Shown here: positions 22,328 through 29,878 of the stretch, piece after piece
Layout of the letters: every line of letters begins with the position of its first letter
Numbering within the stretch: position 1 is the first letter of the stretch
NCBI GenBank assembly: GCA_031281765.1
Contig: JAITEX010000067.1
Coordinates: 1 to 34,918 of the forward strand
Source: Eubacteriales Family XIII. Incertae Sedis bacterium
Lineage (GTDB): Bacteria > Bacillota > Clostridia > Peptostreptococcales > Anaerovoracaceae
DNA length: 34,918 bases
Direction of reading: 5' to 3'
Notes under the pieces: generated by a model
Database searches by the model: none
The model's input: the letters and a program-made list of their open reading frames with translations, nothing else
What the model was told of the DNA's origin: nothing
Program-made: the position numbers and the translations under genes

Positions 22328-22678
22328 ATGGCATATAGAGCTGCCTTTGCAACGAGCGACGGATTGACCGTTTACAAACACTTCGGACAAGCGAACGAAT
22401 ATCTCGTCGCCGACATCCTGGAAGACCATTATGAAATCGTAGCTCGCAGAAACGTAGTCCCTCCCTGCAACGCCCGCGGGCACTCGGAAGCGGCGTTCGA
22501 CGCGGTACTTGACGCCTTATCCGACTGTGAAGCCATTTTCGTCGGCAAGGTCGGAGTGGGAGCTGCGGAATACATCGCAAGCCGGGGTATAAACGTATTT
22601 GAAACCCCGGGTGTGATCGATGAGATTTTTTTAAAACAAAAATCGCAGGCGCCTCTTGATAAAAAACGGGATATATGA
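22328..22678 (+). CDS. NifX-like cofactor-binding protein
   Basis: The 116-residue protein has the dinitrogenase cofactor-binding fold: YRAAFATSDGLTVYKHFGQA at the N-terminus, then DALSDCEAIFVGKVGVGAAEYIASRGINVF. It resembles the C-terminal domain normally fused to NifB and follows the NifB-like gene by 26 bases. The start is ATG 22328, with GGAAGGTGA upstream. It probably binds or carries NifB-co. Its N-terminal half resembles that of the NifX-GNAT protein at 8482. Confidence 0.9.
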   Translation: MAYRAAFATSDGLTVYKHFGQANEYLVADILEDHYEIVARRNVVPPCNARGHSEAAFDAVLDALSDCEAIFVGKVGVGAAEYIASRGINVFETPGVIDEIFLKQKSQAPLDKKRDI

Positions 22679-22684
22679 TATTAT
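22656..22684 (+). promoter_or_regulatory. Promoter of the YezD/OscA-like gene
   Basis: TTGATA (22656-22661), a 17-bp spacer and TATTAT (22679-22684), overlapping the end of the NifX-like gene. The operator palindrome O4 begins at the next base. Confidence 0.8.
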
Positions 22685-22703
22685 ACATATATGTTATATA
22701 TGT
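22685..22703. promoter_or_regulatory. Palindromic operator O4
   Basis: ACATATATGTTATATATGT matches the cluster palindrome with one mismatch between half-sites. It directly abuts the -10 box of the small downstream gene, placing that gene in the same regulon. Confidence 0.85.
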
Positions 22704-22725
22704 AATAGGGTGATAGGTAGAGCCG

Positions 22726-22905
22726 ATGACCAATGCGAATACCGTTAAAACAGAAGAAAGCCGATTATTGAAAAAATTTTCGCTTGATGACCTCGACAAA
22801 ATCGTCGGCTACATCAACGAAATCAAGTATGGTTCCGTCACAATCATTATTCAGGACGGGCACATAATTCAGATTGATAAAAACGAGAAGATCCGGTTGA
22901 AATAG
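22726..22905 (+). CDS. Small YezD/OscA-like protein (DUF2292)
   Basis: This 59-residue frame ends in the DUF2292 signature: YINEIKYGSVTIIIQDGHII then QIDKNEKIRLK. DUF2292 proteins include Bacillus YezD and Pseudomonas OscA, small proteins repeatedly found with sulfate or organosulfur genes; OscA is described as a sulfur-starvation response protein. The first 20 residues are polar and not conserved in my recollection. A modest RBS (AGG at 22715-22717) precedes ATG 22726. It has its own promoter with operator O4, so it is co-regulated with the nitrogenase-like genes. This is the strongest hint that the cluster concerns sulfur. Confidence 0.85.
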   Translation: MTNANTVKTEESRLLKKFSLDDLDKIVGYINEIKYGSVTIIIQDGHIIQIDKNEKIRLK

Positions 22906-22918
22906 TCGGAGCGCCCTG

Positions 22919-22948
22919 CCTAAGCAACGCTTGAACGTTCGCTTCAGG
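22919..22948 (+). terminator. Weak stem-loop after the YezD-like gene
   Basis: CCTAAGCAACG (22919-22929) and CGTTCGCTTCAGG (22936-22948) pair with two bulged bases around a CTTGAA loop. Only a loose T-rich stretch follows, so terminator activity is uncertain. Confidence 0.35.
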
Positions 22949-22988
22949 TAATCATTTCTATCCCGCTGCAACAAAAAACCCTACCCCC

Positions 22989-23043
22989 TTGACATCCGCC
23001 CCGAAAGAGTATAGTATCTAATGCTGTTAGTATTTAATGCCGT
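22989..23043 (+). promoter_or_regulatory. MarR promoter with a tandem 16-bp repeat
   Basis: TTGACA (22989-22994) is followed 17 bp later by TAGTAT (23012-23017). The -10 box starts a 16-bp tandem repeat: TAGTATCTAATGCTGT (23012-23027) and TAGTATTTAATGCCGT (23028-23043), with two differences. The repeat contains TTAG/CTAA-like half-sites and is a likely autoregulatory MarR operator. Confidence 0.65.
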
Positions 23044-23098
23044 TAGCGACACGGGACGTATTTGCGGCGTTCAAAACAGATTGGAGGCGGTACCTACC

Positions 23099-23551
23099 AT
23101 GGACTATGAAAAAGTAGCTGCGGAATTTATCGAGCGCAAGATGCCGCGCGGGCATGCGCACCATCCGCCGCTTGAGAAATATCAGCTGTTTACCAAGGGG
23201 GAGCGTTTCGCCCTCTTCTATCTGATTCATACGGACGGCGGCGTGACGCCCGGCGATATTACCCGGGCTACGCACACGTCATCCGCGCGGGTCGCCATGG
23301 TACTGAAAACCTTGGAAGCGAAAGGCTATATCAGCCGAAGCCCCGACCCGCAAGACCGGCGAAAAGTCCTCGTATCCGTGACAAAGGCCGGCCGCGCCAT
23401 CATTGCGCGCGAGCAGAAGGAACTGATAAAAATCATCGCGACTATATTCGAGCGCATGGGCGAACGCGACACGACGGAATTCGTGCGGCTCTTCGGCACA
23501 TTTTTCGACTATATGTCCGAGAATTGCGAAAGCTGCGAGGGGAACGCGTGA
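23099..23551 (+). CDS. MarR-family transcriptional regulator
   Basis: The 150-residue protein has the MarR winged helix: SARVAMVLKTLEAKGYISRS, then the wing with DPQDRRKVLVSVTKAG. The C-terminal helix ends in CESCEGN, whose cysteines might sense oxidants or thiol-reactive compounds. The start is ATG 23099, with GGAGG 11 bases upstream; an upstream in-frame ATG at 23021 lies inside the promoter repeats. It precedes two ABC exporter genes by 15 bases, the standard MarR-drug exporter arrangement, and probably represses all three. Confidence 0.92.
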   Translation: MDYEKVAAEFIERKMPRGHAHHPPLEKYQLFTKGERFALFYLIHTDGGVTPGDITRATHTSSARVAMVLKTLEAKGYISRSPDPQDRRKVLVSVTKAGRAIIAREQKELIKIIATIFERMGERDTTEFVRLFGTFFDYMSENCESCEGNA

Positions 23552-23566
23552 GAGGGAGTAATAAAG

Positions 23567-25765
23567 TTGAGCATACTGAAATATCTATTTGAATCGAAAC
23601 GGACCGTAGTGACGCTTGTCGTCATCGTCGCCTTCCTTGCGGTGCAGGCAATCTGCGACCTGCTGCTACCGAATTACACGAGCGACATCGTTGATGTCGG
23701 CATTATGCAGGGCGGCATCGAGGACGCTGCGCCCCTTGAGATACGAAAGCAAAGCCTTGAGGACCTTGAACTTTTCATGCCGGAAGTGGATACGGACATC
23801 GTCTCCGGCGCCTACCGCGAGAGCAAGGACGGTAAGACGTATATCCTGAAAGATTCCGCGTCAAGCGCTGAGTCAATCGAAAAACTTGATGAGGTTTTCA
23901 AAGTCCCGATGACCCTGCTTGCGGCCGGCGAGCTGAATCAGGGCGATTCGCCGGCGGACGGCTCCGGCGCAGACACCCCAACCATCGACATTGACAAGCT
24001 GCGCGCGGGCTATGAGGCCGGCGCGGTCACGAAGGACCAGCTGCTCGAGATCCGCCGGAGCGCCGAAGAACAAATCGGCTCGCTCGGCGACCTGATGACG
24101 GATACGGCCGCCGTCTCCTATCTGCGGAATGAATACAAGGCGATGGGTAAGGACATGGAGGCTATCCAGACCGATTATATGAAGCGGGCCGGCGGGCGCA
24201 TGATACTCTTCACGCTCTGTTCCGCCCTCTCCGCCATTATCGTCTGCTTCCTCGCGAGCTATACGGCAGCGGGAATCTGCCGGGATCTGCGGCGCAAAAT
24301 GTACTTTAAGACCCTCGGGTTTTCGCTGCACGAAACGGACCACTTTACGGCGGCTTCCCTCATTACGCGAAGCACAAACGATATACAGCAGATACAGATG
24401 GCCCTCGTGCTCATCATGCGGATCGTCCTGTTCGCGCCCATTATGGCAATCGGCGGCATCATTATGGTGGCGGGTACGAAATCCGGCATGGGATGGATCG
24501 TCGTGGCGGCCGTGGCCTTCCTGCTCGTCGTTGTGATTGGCCTCGTTCGCATTACGATGCCGAAATTCAAGATGCTGCAGACCCTTATCGATAAGTTGAA
24601 TCTGATCAGCCGCGAAATATTGACGGGCCTGCCCGTGATCCGCGCGTTCTGCCGCGAGCATTATGAGACGGACCGCTTTGAAGGGGCAAACGGCGCGCTG
24701 ATGAAGACGCAGCTCTTTACGAACCGCGCCATGAGCATGATGTTCCCGTTTATGATGCTGACGATGAACGGTATCTCCATCACCGTCGTATGGTTCGGCG
24801 CGTCGGCCATCGACGCGGGGAACCTGCAGGTCGGGGATATGATGGCCTTTATCACCTACACGATCATGATCGTCATGGCCTTTATGATGATAAGCATGAT
24901 TTCTGTCTTCCTGCCGCGCGCAAATGTGGCTGCGGAGCGCGTGAACGAGGTACTCGCCATGCCGCAGTCCGTAACGGACAGACCGGAAACCGCGCTCGTC
25001 CACAAGACCGGTTGGACCGGCAAGGTCGCCTTCGACAAGGTGTCGTTCCGCTTCCCCGACGCGGAGGAGAACGTGCTGACCGGCATCAGCTTTACGGCAA
25101 ACCCCGGGGAAACCACCGCCATCATCGGCTCTACGGGTAGCGGCAAAACGACGCTCGTAAACCTCCTGCCGCGTATGTTCGACGTCACGTCCGGCAGCGT
25201 CAGTATCGACGGCGTGGATGTGCGCGATATAAGCCAGCACGATCTGCGCGACCTGCTCGGCGTCGTTCCGCAAAAGGGCGTGCTGTTCAGCGGCGACATC
25301 GCTTCGAACATCAAGTTCGCCGATGAAGACGGCATAACGGACGAGGCGATGGCGAGAGCCGCGGAAATCGCCCAGGCGACCGAGTTTATCGAGGCCAAGG
25401 ACGGCGGCTTTGCAAGCGCCATATCCCAGGGAGGCTCAAATGTTTCCGGCGGCCAGAAGCAGCGAATTTCGATAGCGCGGGCCATCGCGAAAGACCCGAA
25501 GATATTTATTTTCGACGACAGCTTCTCGGCGCTCGACTACCGGACGGACCGGTCTCTGCGCAAGGCGCTCGCGAAAGCGCTAGGGGACCGGACGGTCATT
25601 ATCGTCGCGCAACGCATTTCAACGATACTCGGCGCGAACAAAATCATCGTGCTCGACGAGGGGGAAATCGCGGGCATCGGGACGCACAAGGAACTGCTCG
25701 AGACCTGCGCGGTCTATCGCGAAATCGCCGTAAGCCAGCTCAGCGAACAGGAACTTGCGAGCTGA
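23567..25765 (+). CDS. Heterodimeric ABC multidrug exporter subunit with extracellular insert
   Basis: A 732-residue type IV ABC half-transporter. After the first membrane segment (about 15-38) there is a hydrophilic insert of about 150 residues before the second (about 210-235), presumably an extracellular domain as described for BmrD of BmrCD. The NBD has Walker A GSTGSGKTT (521-529), signature NVSGGQKQR and Walker B IFIFDDS, with Asp where the catalytic Glu normally stands. This subunit therefore supplies the degenerate ATP site. It starts at TTG 23567, with AGAGGGAG upstream. It pairs with the subunit at 25817. Confidence 0.93.
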   Translation: MSILKYLFESKRTVVTLVVIVAFLAVQAICDLLLPNYTSDIVDVGIMQGGIEDAAPLEIRKQSLEDLELFMPEVDTDIVSGAYRESKDGKTYILKDSASSAESIEKLDEVFKVPMTLLAAGELNQGDSPADGSGADTPTIDIDKLRAGYEAGAVTKDQLLEIRRSAEEQIGSLGDLMTDTAAVSYLRNEYKAMGKDMEAIQTDYMKRAGGRMILFTLCSALSAIIVCFLASYTAAGICRDLRRKMYFKTLGFSLHETDHFTAASLITRSTNDIQQIQMALVLIMRIVLFAPIMAIGGIIMVAGTKSGMGWIVVAAVAFLLVVVIGLVRITMPKFKMLQTLIDKLNLISREILTGLPVIRAFCREHYETDRFEGANGALMKTQLFTNRAMSMMFPFMMLTMNGISITVVWFGASAIDAGNLQVGDMMAFITYTIMIVMAFMMISMISVFLPRANVAAERVNEVLAMPQSVTDRPETALVHKTGWTGKVAFDKVSFRFPDAEENVLTGISFTANPGETTAIIGSTGSGKTTLVNLLPRMFDVTSGSVSIDGVDVRDISQHDLRDLLGVVPQKGVLFSGDIASNIKFADEDGITDEAMARAAEIAQATEFIEAKDGGFASAISQGGSNVSGGQKQRISIARAIAKDPKIFIFDDSFSALDYRTDRSLRKALAKALGDRTVIIVAQRISTILGANKIIVLDEGEIAGIGTHKELLETCAVYREIAVSQLSEQELAS

Positions 25766-25816
25766 CGGCGCACATAGTACGTAAAGCAAATAATTTGACG
25801 AATAGGAAATGAAACT

Positions 25817-27673
25817 ATGGCTGAATCACAGAAAATAAGACGCAAACGCCGCGGACCCGAGCGCGGGCCCGGCATGAACATGGCGCCCGTGGAAAAGGCA
25901 AAGGATTTCAAAGGCTCGATGAAAATGCTGCTGAAATATATGAGCCGCTACAAGGCGGCGCTTATCGTCGTGCTGCTCTTTGCCGCCTGCGGTACGGCAT
26001 TCAGCATCGTCGGCCCGAAGATACTCAGCAAGGCGATCACCGAGCTTTTCAACGGTCTCGTATCGAAGTATACGGAGGGCGGCAGCATCGATTTCCATAA
26101 GATTGGCGTCATCCTGCTCGGCCTGCTCGCTCTTTACTTAGTCTCCTCGCTTTTCATCGGGGTCCAGGGCTGGATCATGTCCTCCGTCACGCAGAAGACC
26201 GGGCTGCGCATGCGCAGTGAAATATCCGCGAAGATACACCGTATGCCGATGAAGTATTTCGAAGGGAACAGCGTCGGCGATATACTCTCACGCATTACAA
26301 ACGACGTGGATACGCTGATTCAGGGGCTGAACCAGAGCGTTACGATGCTTATCGTCAGCGTGACGACCATTATCGGCGTCATCATTATGATGCTGTCAAT
26401 CAGCCTGCTGATGACGGGCATCGTCTTCATTATCCTGCCCATATCGGTGCTGCTGATTGCCATCGTGATGAAGATCAGTCAAAAATATTTTCGCAGACAG
26501 CAGGATTACCTCGGTAAAATCAACGGCCAGGTGGAGGAAAGCGTCAGCGGCCTCACCATACTGAAGCTGTTCAATCACGAAGAGCGGTCAAAGGCGCAGT
26601 TCTCCGGGACGAACGACGTCCTCTTTGCGTCGGCGTGGAAGAGCCAATTCCTGTCCGGCCTTATGATACCTATCATGAACTTTATCGGCAACCTCGGCTA
26701 TGTGGGCGTCGCGATTTCGGGCGGCATACTCGCCTTCCGCGGCACGATTACGGTCGGCGATATACAGGCGTTCATCCAGTATGTGCGGAATTTCACGCAG
26801 CCGATTTCACAGCTTGCCCAAATCACAAATATGATGCAGAGCACCGCCGCCGCCGCCGAGCGCGTCTTCGAATTTCTCAGAGAAGAAGAGGAAACGGCGG
26901 ACGCGCCGGACGCCCTCGAGCTCACGGACGCGAGCGGGGAAATAGACTTCTATCACGTGAAATTCGGCTATACGCCCGAGAAAATCATCATACGGAACCT
27001 GACCGAAAACGTGAAACCGGGCATGACCGTTGCCATCGTCGGCCCGACGGGCGCGGGCAAGACGACCCTCGTGAAGCTGCTCATGCGGTTTTACGATGTA
27101 AGCGGAGGCAGCATTGAACTCGACGGCGCGGATATAAAGAAAATCAAACGCGCAAGCCTGCGGGAGCATTTCGGCATGGTGCTGCAGGACACGTGGCTGT
27201 TCAAGGGCACTATTATGGAGAATATCCGCTACGGGCGGCCCGGGGCGACGGACGAAGAGGTCATGGACGCCGCAAAGGCGGCCCATGTACACCGCTTTAT
27301 CAAGACGCAGGCCCACGGCTATGAGACGATGCTCTCCGAGGACGCAGAAAATATCTCGCAGGGCCAACGTCAGCTGCTCACGATAGCGCGCGCCATTCTC
27401 GCGGACCGTCCCGTATTGATTCTCGACGAGGCCACATCCAGCGTCGATACGCGGACTGAAGAACGCATACAGAAAGCCATGAAGAACCTTATCGAAGGGC
27501 GCACGAGCTTTGTCATCGCGCACCGGCTTTCGACGATACGCTACGCGGACCTGATACTCGTCATGCGCGAGGGCGACGTGGTGGAACAGGGGACGCACGA
27601 GGAACTGCTTGCCCGCGAAGGCTTCTATGCCGAACTGTACAACAGCCAATTCGATTCGCTGTCGGAAGCATAA
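25817..27673 (+). CDS. Heterodimeric ABC multidrug exporter subunit, canonical Walker B
   Basis: A 618-residue ABC half-transporter with six membrane segments and a C-terminal NBD. Walker A is GPTGAGKTT (near residue 408), Walker B is VLILDEATSS with the catalytic Glu, and the signature is altered to ISQGQRQ. The basic N-terminus (RRKRRGPERGPG-like, with MNMAPVEKAKDFKG) is typical of Firmicutes YheH/LmrD-like subunits. It follows the partner by 51 bases. Substrates are probably amphipathic toxins or antibiotics. Confidence 0.94.
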   Translation: MAESQKIRRKRRGPERGPGMNMAPVEKAKDFKGSMKMLLKYMSRYKAALIVVLLFAACGTAFSIVGPKILSKAITELFNGLVSKYTEGGSIDFHKIGVILLGLLALYLVSSLFIGVQGWIMSSVTQKTGLRMRSEISAKIHRMPMKYFEGNSVGDILSRITNDVDTLIQGLNQSVTMLIVSVTTIIGVIIMMLSISLLMTGIVFIILPISVLLIAIVMKISQKYFRRQQDYLGKINGQVEESVSGLTILKLFNHEERSKAQFSGTNDVLFASAWKSQFLSGLMIPIMNFIGNLGYVGVAISGGILAFRGTITVGDIQAFIQYVRNFTQPISQLAQITNMMQSTAAAAERVFEFLREEEETADAPDALELTDASGEIDFYHVKFGYTPEKIIIRNLTENVKPGMTVAIVGPTGAGKTTLVKLLMRFYDVSGGSIELDGADIKKIKRASLREHFGMVLQDTWLFKGTIMENIRYGRPGATDEEVMDAAKAAHVHRFIKTQAHGYETMLSEDAENISQGQRQLLTIARAILADRPVLILDEATSSVDTRTEERIQKAMKNLIEGRTSFVIAHRLSTIRYADLILVMREGDVVEQGTHEELLAREGFYAELYNSQFDSLSEA

Positions 27674-27701
27674 GGGATTTTCTTGTGATAGAATAAACAC
27701 T

Positions 27702-28241
27702 ATGATGAATACGAAAACGATTTTACTCGGGATCACCGGGGGTATTGCGGCCTACAAAGCGGCCGACATCGCGAACACGCTGACGAAAAAAGGCTATGCC
27801 GTGGACGCCGTCATGACGAAGAACGCGCGCGAGTTTATCACGCCGCTGACGATAGAGACGCTGACAAAACGGCGCGTCTATACGGACAGCTTCGAGCGCG
27901 CGCACGGCTTCGATGTGGAGCATATCGGGCTTGCGAAGGCGGCGGACCTCGTGCTGATTGCGCCGGCCACGGCGAATTTTATCGGCAAGGTTGCCGGCGG
28001 CATCGCGGACGACCTGCTGACGACCGTCGTCATGGCCGCACACAAAAAGCCGGTCGTTATCTGCCCGGCCATGAATACGGAAATGTACGAAAACCCCCTC
28101 GTCCTGGGGAATATTGAGAAGCTCGCGGCGCTCGGCTACCGTTTTATCGAGCCGCGCGAAGCGCTTTTAGCCTGCGGGGACCTCGGCAAAGGCGCCCTCG
28201 CCGACATTGATAGCATTATCAAATTTATAGAGTCTTTCTAA
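27702..28241 (+). CDS. coaC: Phosphopantothenoylcysteine decarboxylase (stand-alone CoaC)
   Basis: This 179-residue flavoprotein decarboxylates 4'-phosphopantothenoylcysteine in coenzyme A synthesis. Motifs: GITGGIAAYKAADI for FMN binding, the active-site His in VEHIGLAKAADL, APATANFIGKVAGGIADDLL, PAMNTEMYENP, and ACGDLGKGALAD with the substrate-clamp Cys. It covers only the CoaC half; the CoaB ligase is a separate convergent gene at 28303. ATG 27702 has no clear RBS. TAGAAT with a TG extension (27686-27694) ends 7 bases upstream, which would give a leaderless or nearly leaderless transcript. Confidence 0.94.
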   Translation: MMNTKTILLGITGGIAAYKAADIANTLTKKGYAVDAVMTKNAREFITPLTIETLTKRRVYTDSFERAHGFDVEHIGLAKAADLVLIAPATANFIGKVAGGIADDLLTTVVMAAHKKPVVICPAMNTEMYENPLVLGNIEKLAALGYRFIEPREALLACGDLGKGALADIDSIIKFIESF

Positions 28242-28260
28242 AGATACATCCGGCGACGGG

Positions 28261-28282
28261 ATTGCGGCGCGAAGGCCGCAAT
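28261..28282. repeat. Perfect hairpin between convergent coaC and coaB
   Basis: ATTGCGGC (28261-28268), loop GCGAAG, GCCGCAAT (28275-28282): an 8-bp perfect stem. It lacks a U-tract on either side. The GATTGCGGC...GCCGCAATGACA pattern resembles dispersed REP-type palindromes seen in many genomes. It may also serve as a bidirectional transcription end. Confidence 0.7.
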
Positions 28283-28302
28283 GACAGTGTAAATGACGTT
28301 TA

Positions 28303-29073
28303 TCAGGAAAAATTGCCGGTGACCGCGCTCACGATCAGTTCCGCGATGGCGTCTTTCCCCTCCGCCTCCGTATAGGCGCCCTCCTTATCGATAAGAAAGC
28401 CCGTGTGTTTTCCGGCGGTGACGGTGCGCATATCGTTCGCCAAAACGTAGTCGCAGTTATTCGCTTTCAGCGTGGACAGGCCCGTTTGCAAAAGCTCGTC
28501 CTGCGACGCATCCACGAGCAGCTTGAAGCCGACTATCACCGCCTCGGGCAAAAGCTCGCGCAACGCCCCGATGATTTTCGGCGTCCTCTCGAGTACGACC
28601 ACCAAATCGCTGTGGTCCGAGCGTATCTTTCCGCCGTCCTCTATCTGCGGCGCGTTCAGTATCAACTCCGCAAATGCTTCCTCCCGCGCATCGCCGGGCT
28701 CTCCCGGAAGCCCCGAACCGGACCGGCGCGCTTCCTCCGCTATGCGCTTTGCGAGCAAGGCGGAATCGGTGACGGTTTTCACGCGGTAATCGCTGACGGC
28801 CATAGCGTGAATCACCACATCTATCCGCCGCGACTCGCATATTTCCCGTATCGTCCATTCGAGCGCCGCCGTATCGTCGGCGATAAACGTTTCGGCGGGA
28901 AGCGTCGGCCTGACCGATTCCTTGCCGCACACGTATATTACCTCATGAGACTCGTCGCGCTCCTTGAAACGGTCCGCTATCATCGCGCCAAGCGTTCCCG
29001 TTCCCGTATTCGTTATAGCGCGCACCTCGTCTATCCTCTCGGTGGTGCCCCCGGATGTAATCAGTATATTCAT
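28303..29073 (-). CDS. coaB: Phosphopantothenate-cysteine ligase (stand-alone CoaB)
   Basis: The 256-residue protein contains the CoaB nucleotide-dependent ligase fold that couples 4'-phosphopantothenate to cysteine. It shows ITSGGTTERIDEVRAITNTGTG at the N-terminus, HAMAVSDYRV, a KIRSDHSDLVVVLERTPKII segment and VGFKLL, with the late LANDM. In most bacteria CoaB and CoaC form one CoaBC polypeptide; here they are split and convergent, an arrangement known in some Firmicutes such as streptococci. Confidence 0.93.
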   Translation of the reverse strand: MNILITSGGTTERIDEVRAITNTGTGTLGAMIADRFKERDESHEVIYVCGKESVRPTLPAETFIADDTAALEWTIREICESRRIDVVIHAMAVSDYRVKTVTDSALLAKRIAEEARRSGSGLPGEPGDAREEAFAELILNAPQIEDGGKIRSDHSDLVVVLERTPKIIGALRELLPEAVIVGFKLLVDASQDELLQTGLSTLKANNCDYVLANDMRTVTAGKHTGFLIDKEGAYTEAEGKDAIAELIVSAVTGNFS

Positions 29074-29152
29074 GCTCTCTTCTTTCTCTTACCCATAGCC
29101 CGCAGGACGTCGTCGTAACCGTGCAAAATCCGCAATTCCCAGCAAAAAATCG

Positions 29153-29878
29153 TCAGAAAAACACCGCTTCAAACATCGTATAGAGCGCGTTTATTATCGG
29201 CGATATGACTCTTGACGGTATGTTGAGTATAATAAGGAACATAAGTATTGGGAACCCCATATTGTAGAGTTGGTCGTAAATCGGCTTGTTCCGCAAATCG
29301 AAAATCTCCGTGACGATGCCGAAGCCGTCGAGCGGCGGTACGGGCAGGAGATTGAATATCATCAGCACGAGGTTCATAAGCACGATGCCGCTCATCACAC
29401 GCACCGTATAATACAGCACGTCGTAGGGCAAGGTCGCGCCGAGCGTGACGAACAGGAGCTTCATCAGCCCCATAAACAGGAACGCCATCACAAAGTTCGT
29501 CGCGATGCCGGCCACGTCCGTGATAAGATTCGACCGGCGGGGATTTTTCCGGAACGCATAGGGGTTTACCTGTACGGGCTTGCCCCATCCGAACCCGATC
29601 AAAAGCAGCGCCACGAAGCCGATGGGGTCGATATGCCGGATCGGGTTCAGCGACACGCGCTTCTGGTATTTCGGCGTCATGTCGCCGAGCTTGTACGCGG
29701 CCAAAGCGTGCGCATACTCGTGTACCGTGATGCCGATAATGACGCCCGGTATAATAATAAGCATATTGATGATCCACCCGAGCGGGTCGCGAAAAAAGTC
29801 ATTGTCCATAATAGAGCGTACGGCAAGTATCACAATAAGCCCGACGCTGAATATATTGTTTCTGAAAAAGTTACTCAT
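29153..29878 (-). CDS. M50-family site-2-type membrane zinc protease
   Basis: The 241-residue integral membrane protein has the zinc motif HEYAH (about residues 53-57) in a membrane helix and the distal metal ligand in PPLDGF. It resembles the YwhC/compact SpoIVFB-like M50B group without PDZ domain. The start ATG 29878, with RBS AAGGTGG, overlaps the stop of the upstream ATPase gene by 8 bases, so they are coupled. The substrate is unknown. Confidence 0.9.
   Translation of the reverse strand: MSNFFRNNIFSVGLIVILAVRSIMDNDFFRDPLGWIINMLIIIPGVIIGITVHEYAHALAAYKLGDMTPKYQKRVSLNPIRHIDPIGFVALLLIGFGWGKPVQVNPYAFRKNPRRSNLITDVAGIATNFVMAFLFMGLMKLLFVTLGATLPYDVLYYTVRVMSGIVLMNLVLMIFNLLPVPPLDGFGIVTEIFDLRNKPIYDQLYNMGFPILMFLIILNIPSRVISPIINALYTMFEAVFF

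Noticed and set aside
8343..22905. Classical N2-fixing nif cluster
   Set aside because: The D subunits lack the His442 and Gln191/His195 equivalents by eye, the K subunits are short, no nifV, nifQ or molybdate genes are visible, and the context is amino-acid transport plus a YezD/OscA-like protein.
23873..25273. A 466-codon minus-strand open frame
   Set aside because: It is antisense to the ABC exporter gene and has low-complexity His/Asp/Arg-rich composition typical of a shadow frame.
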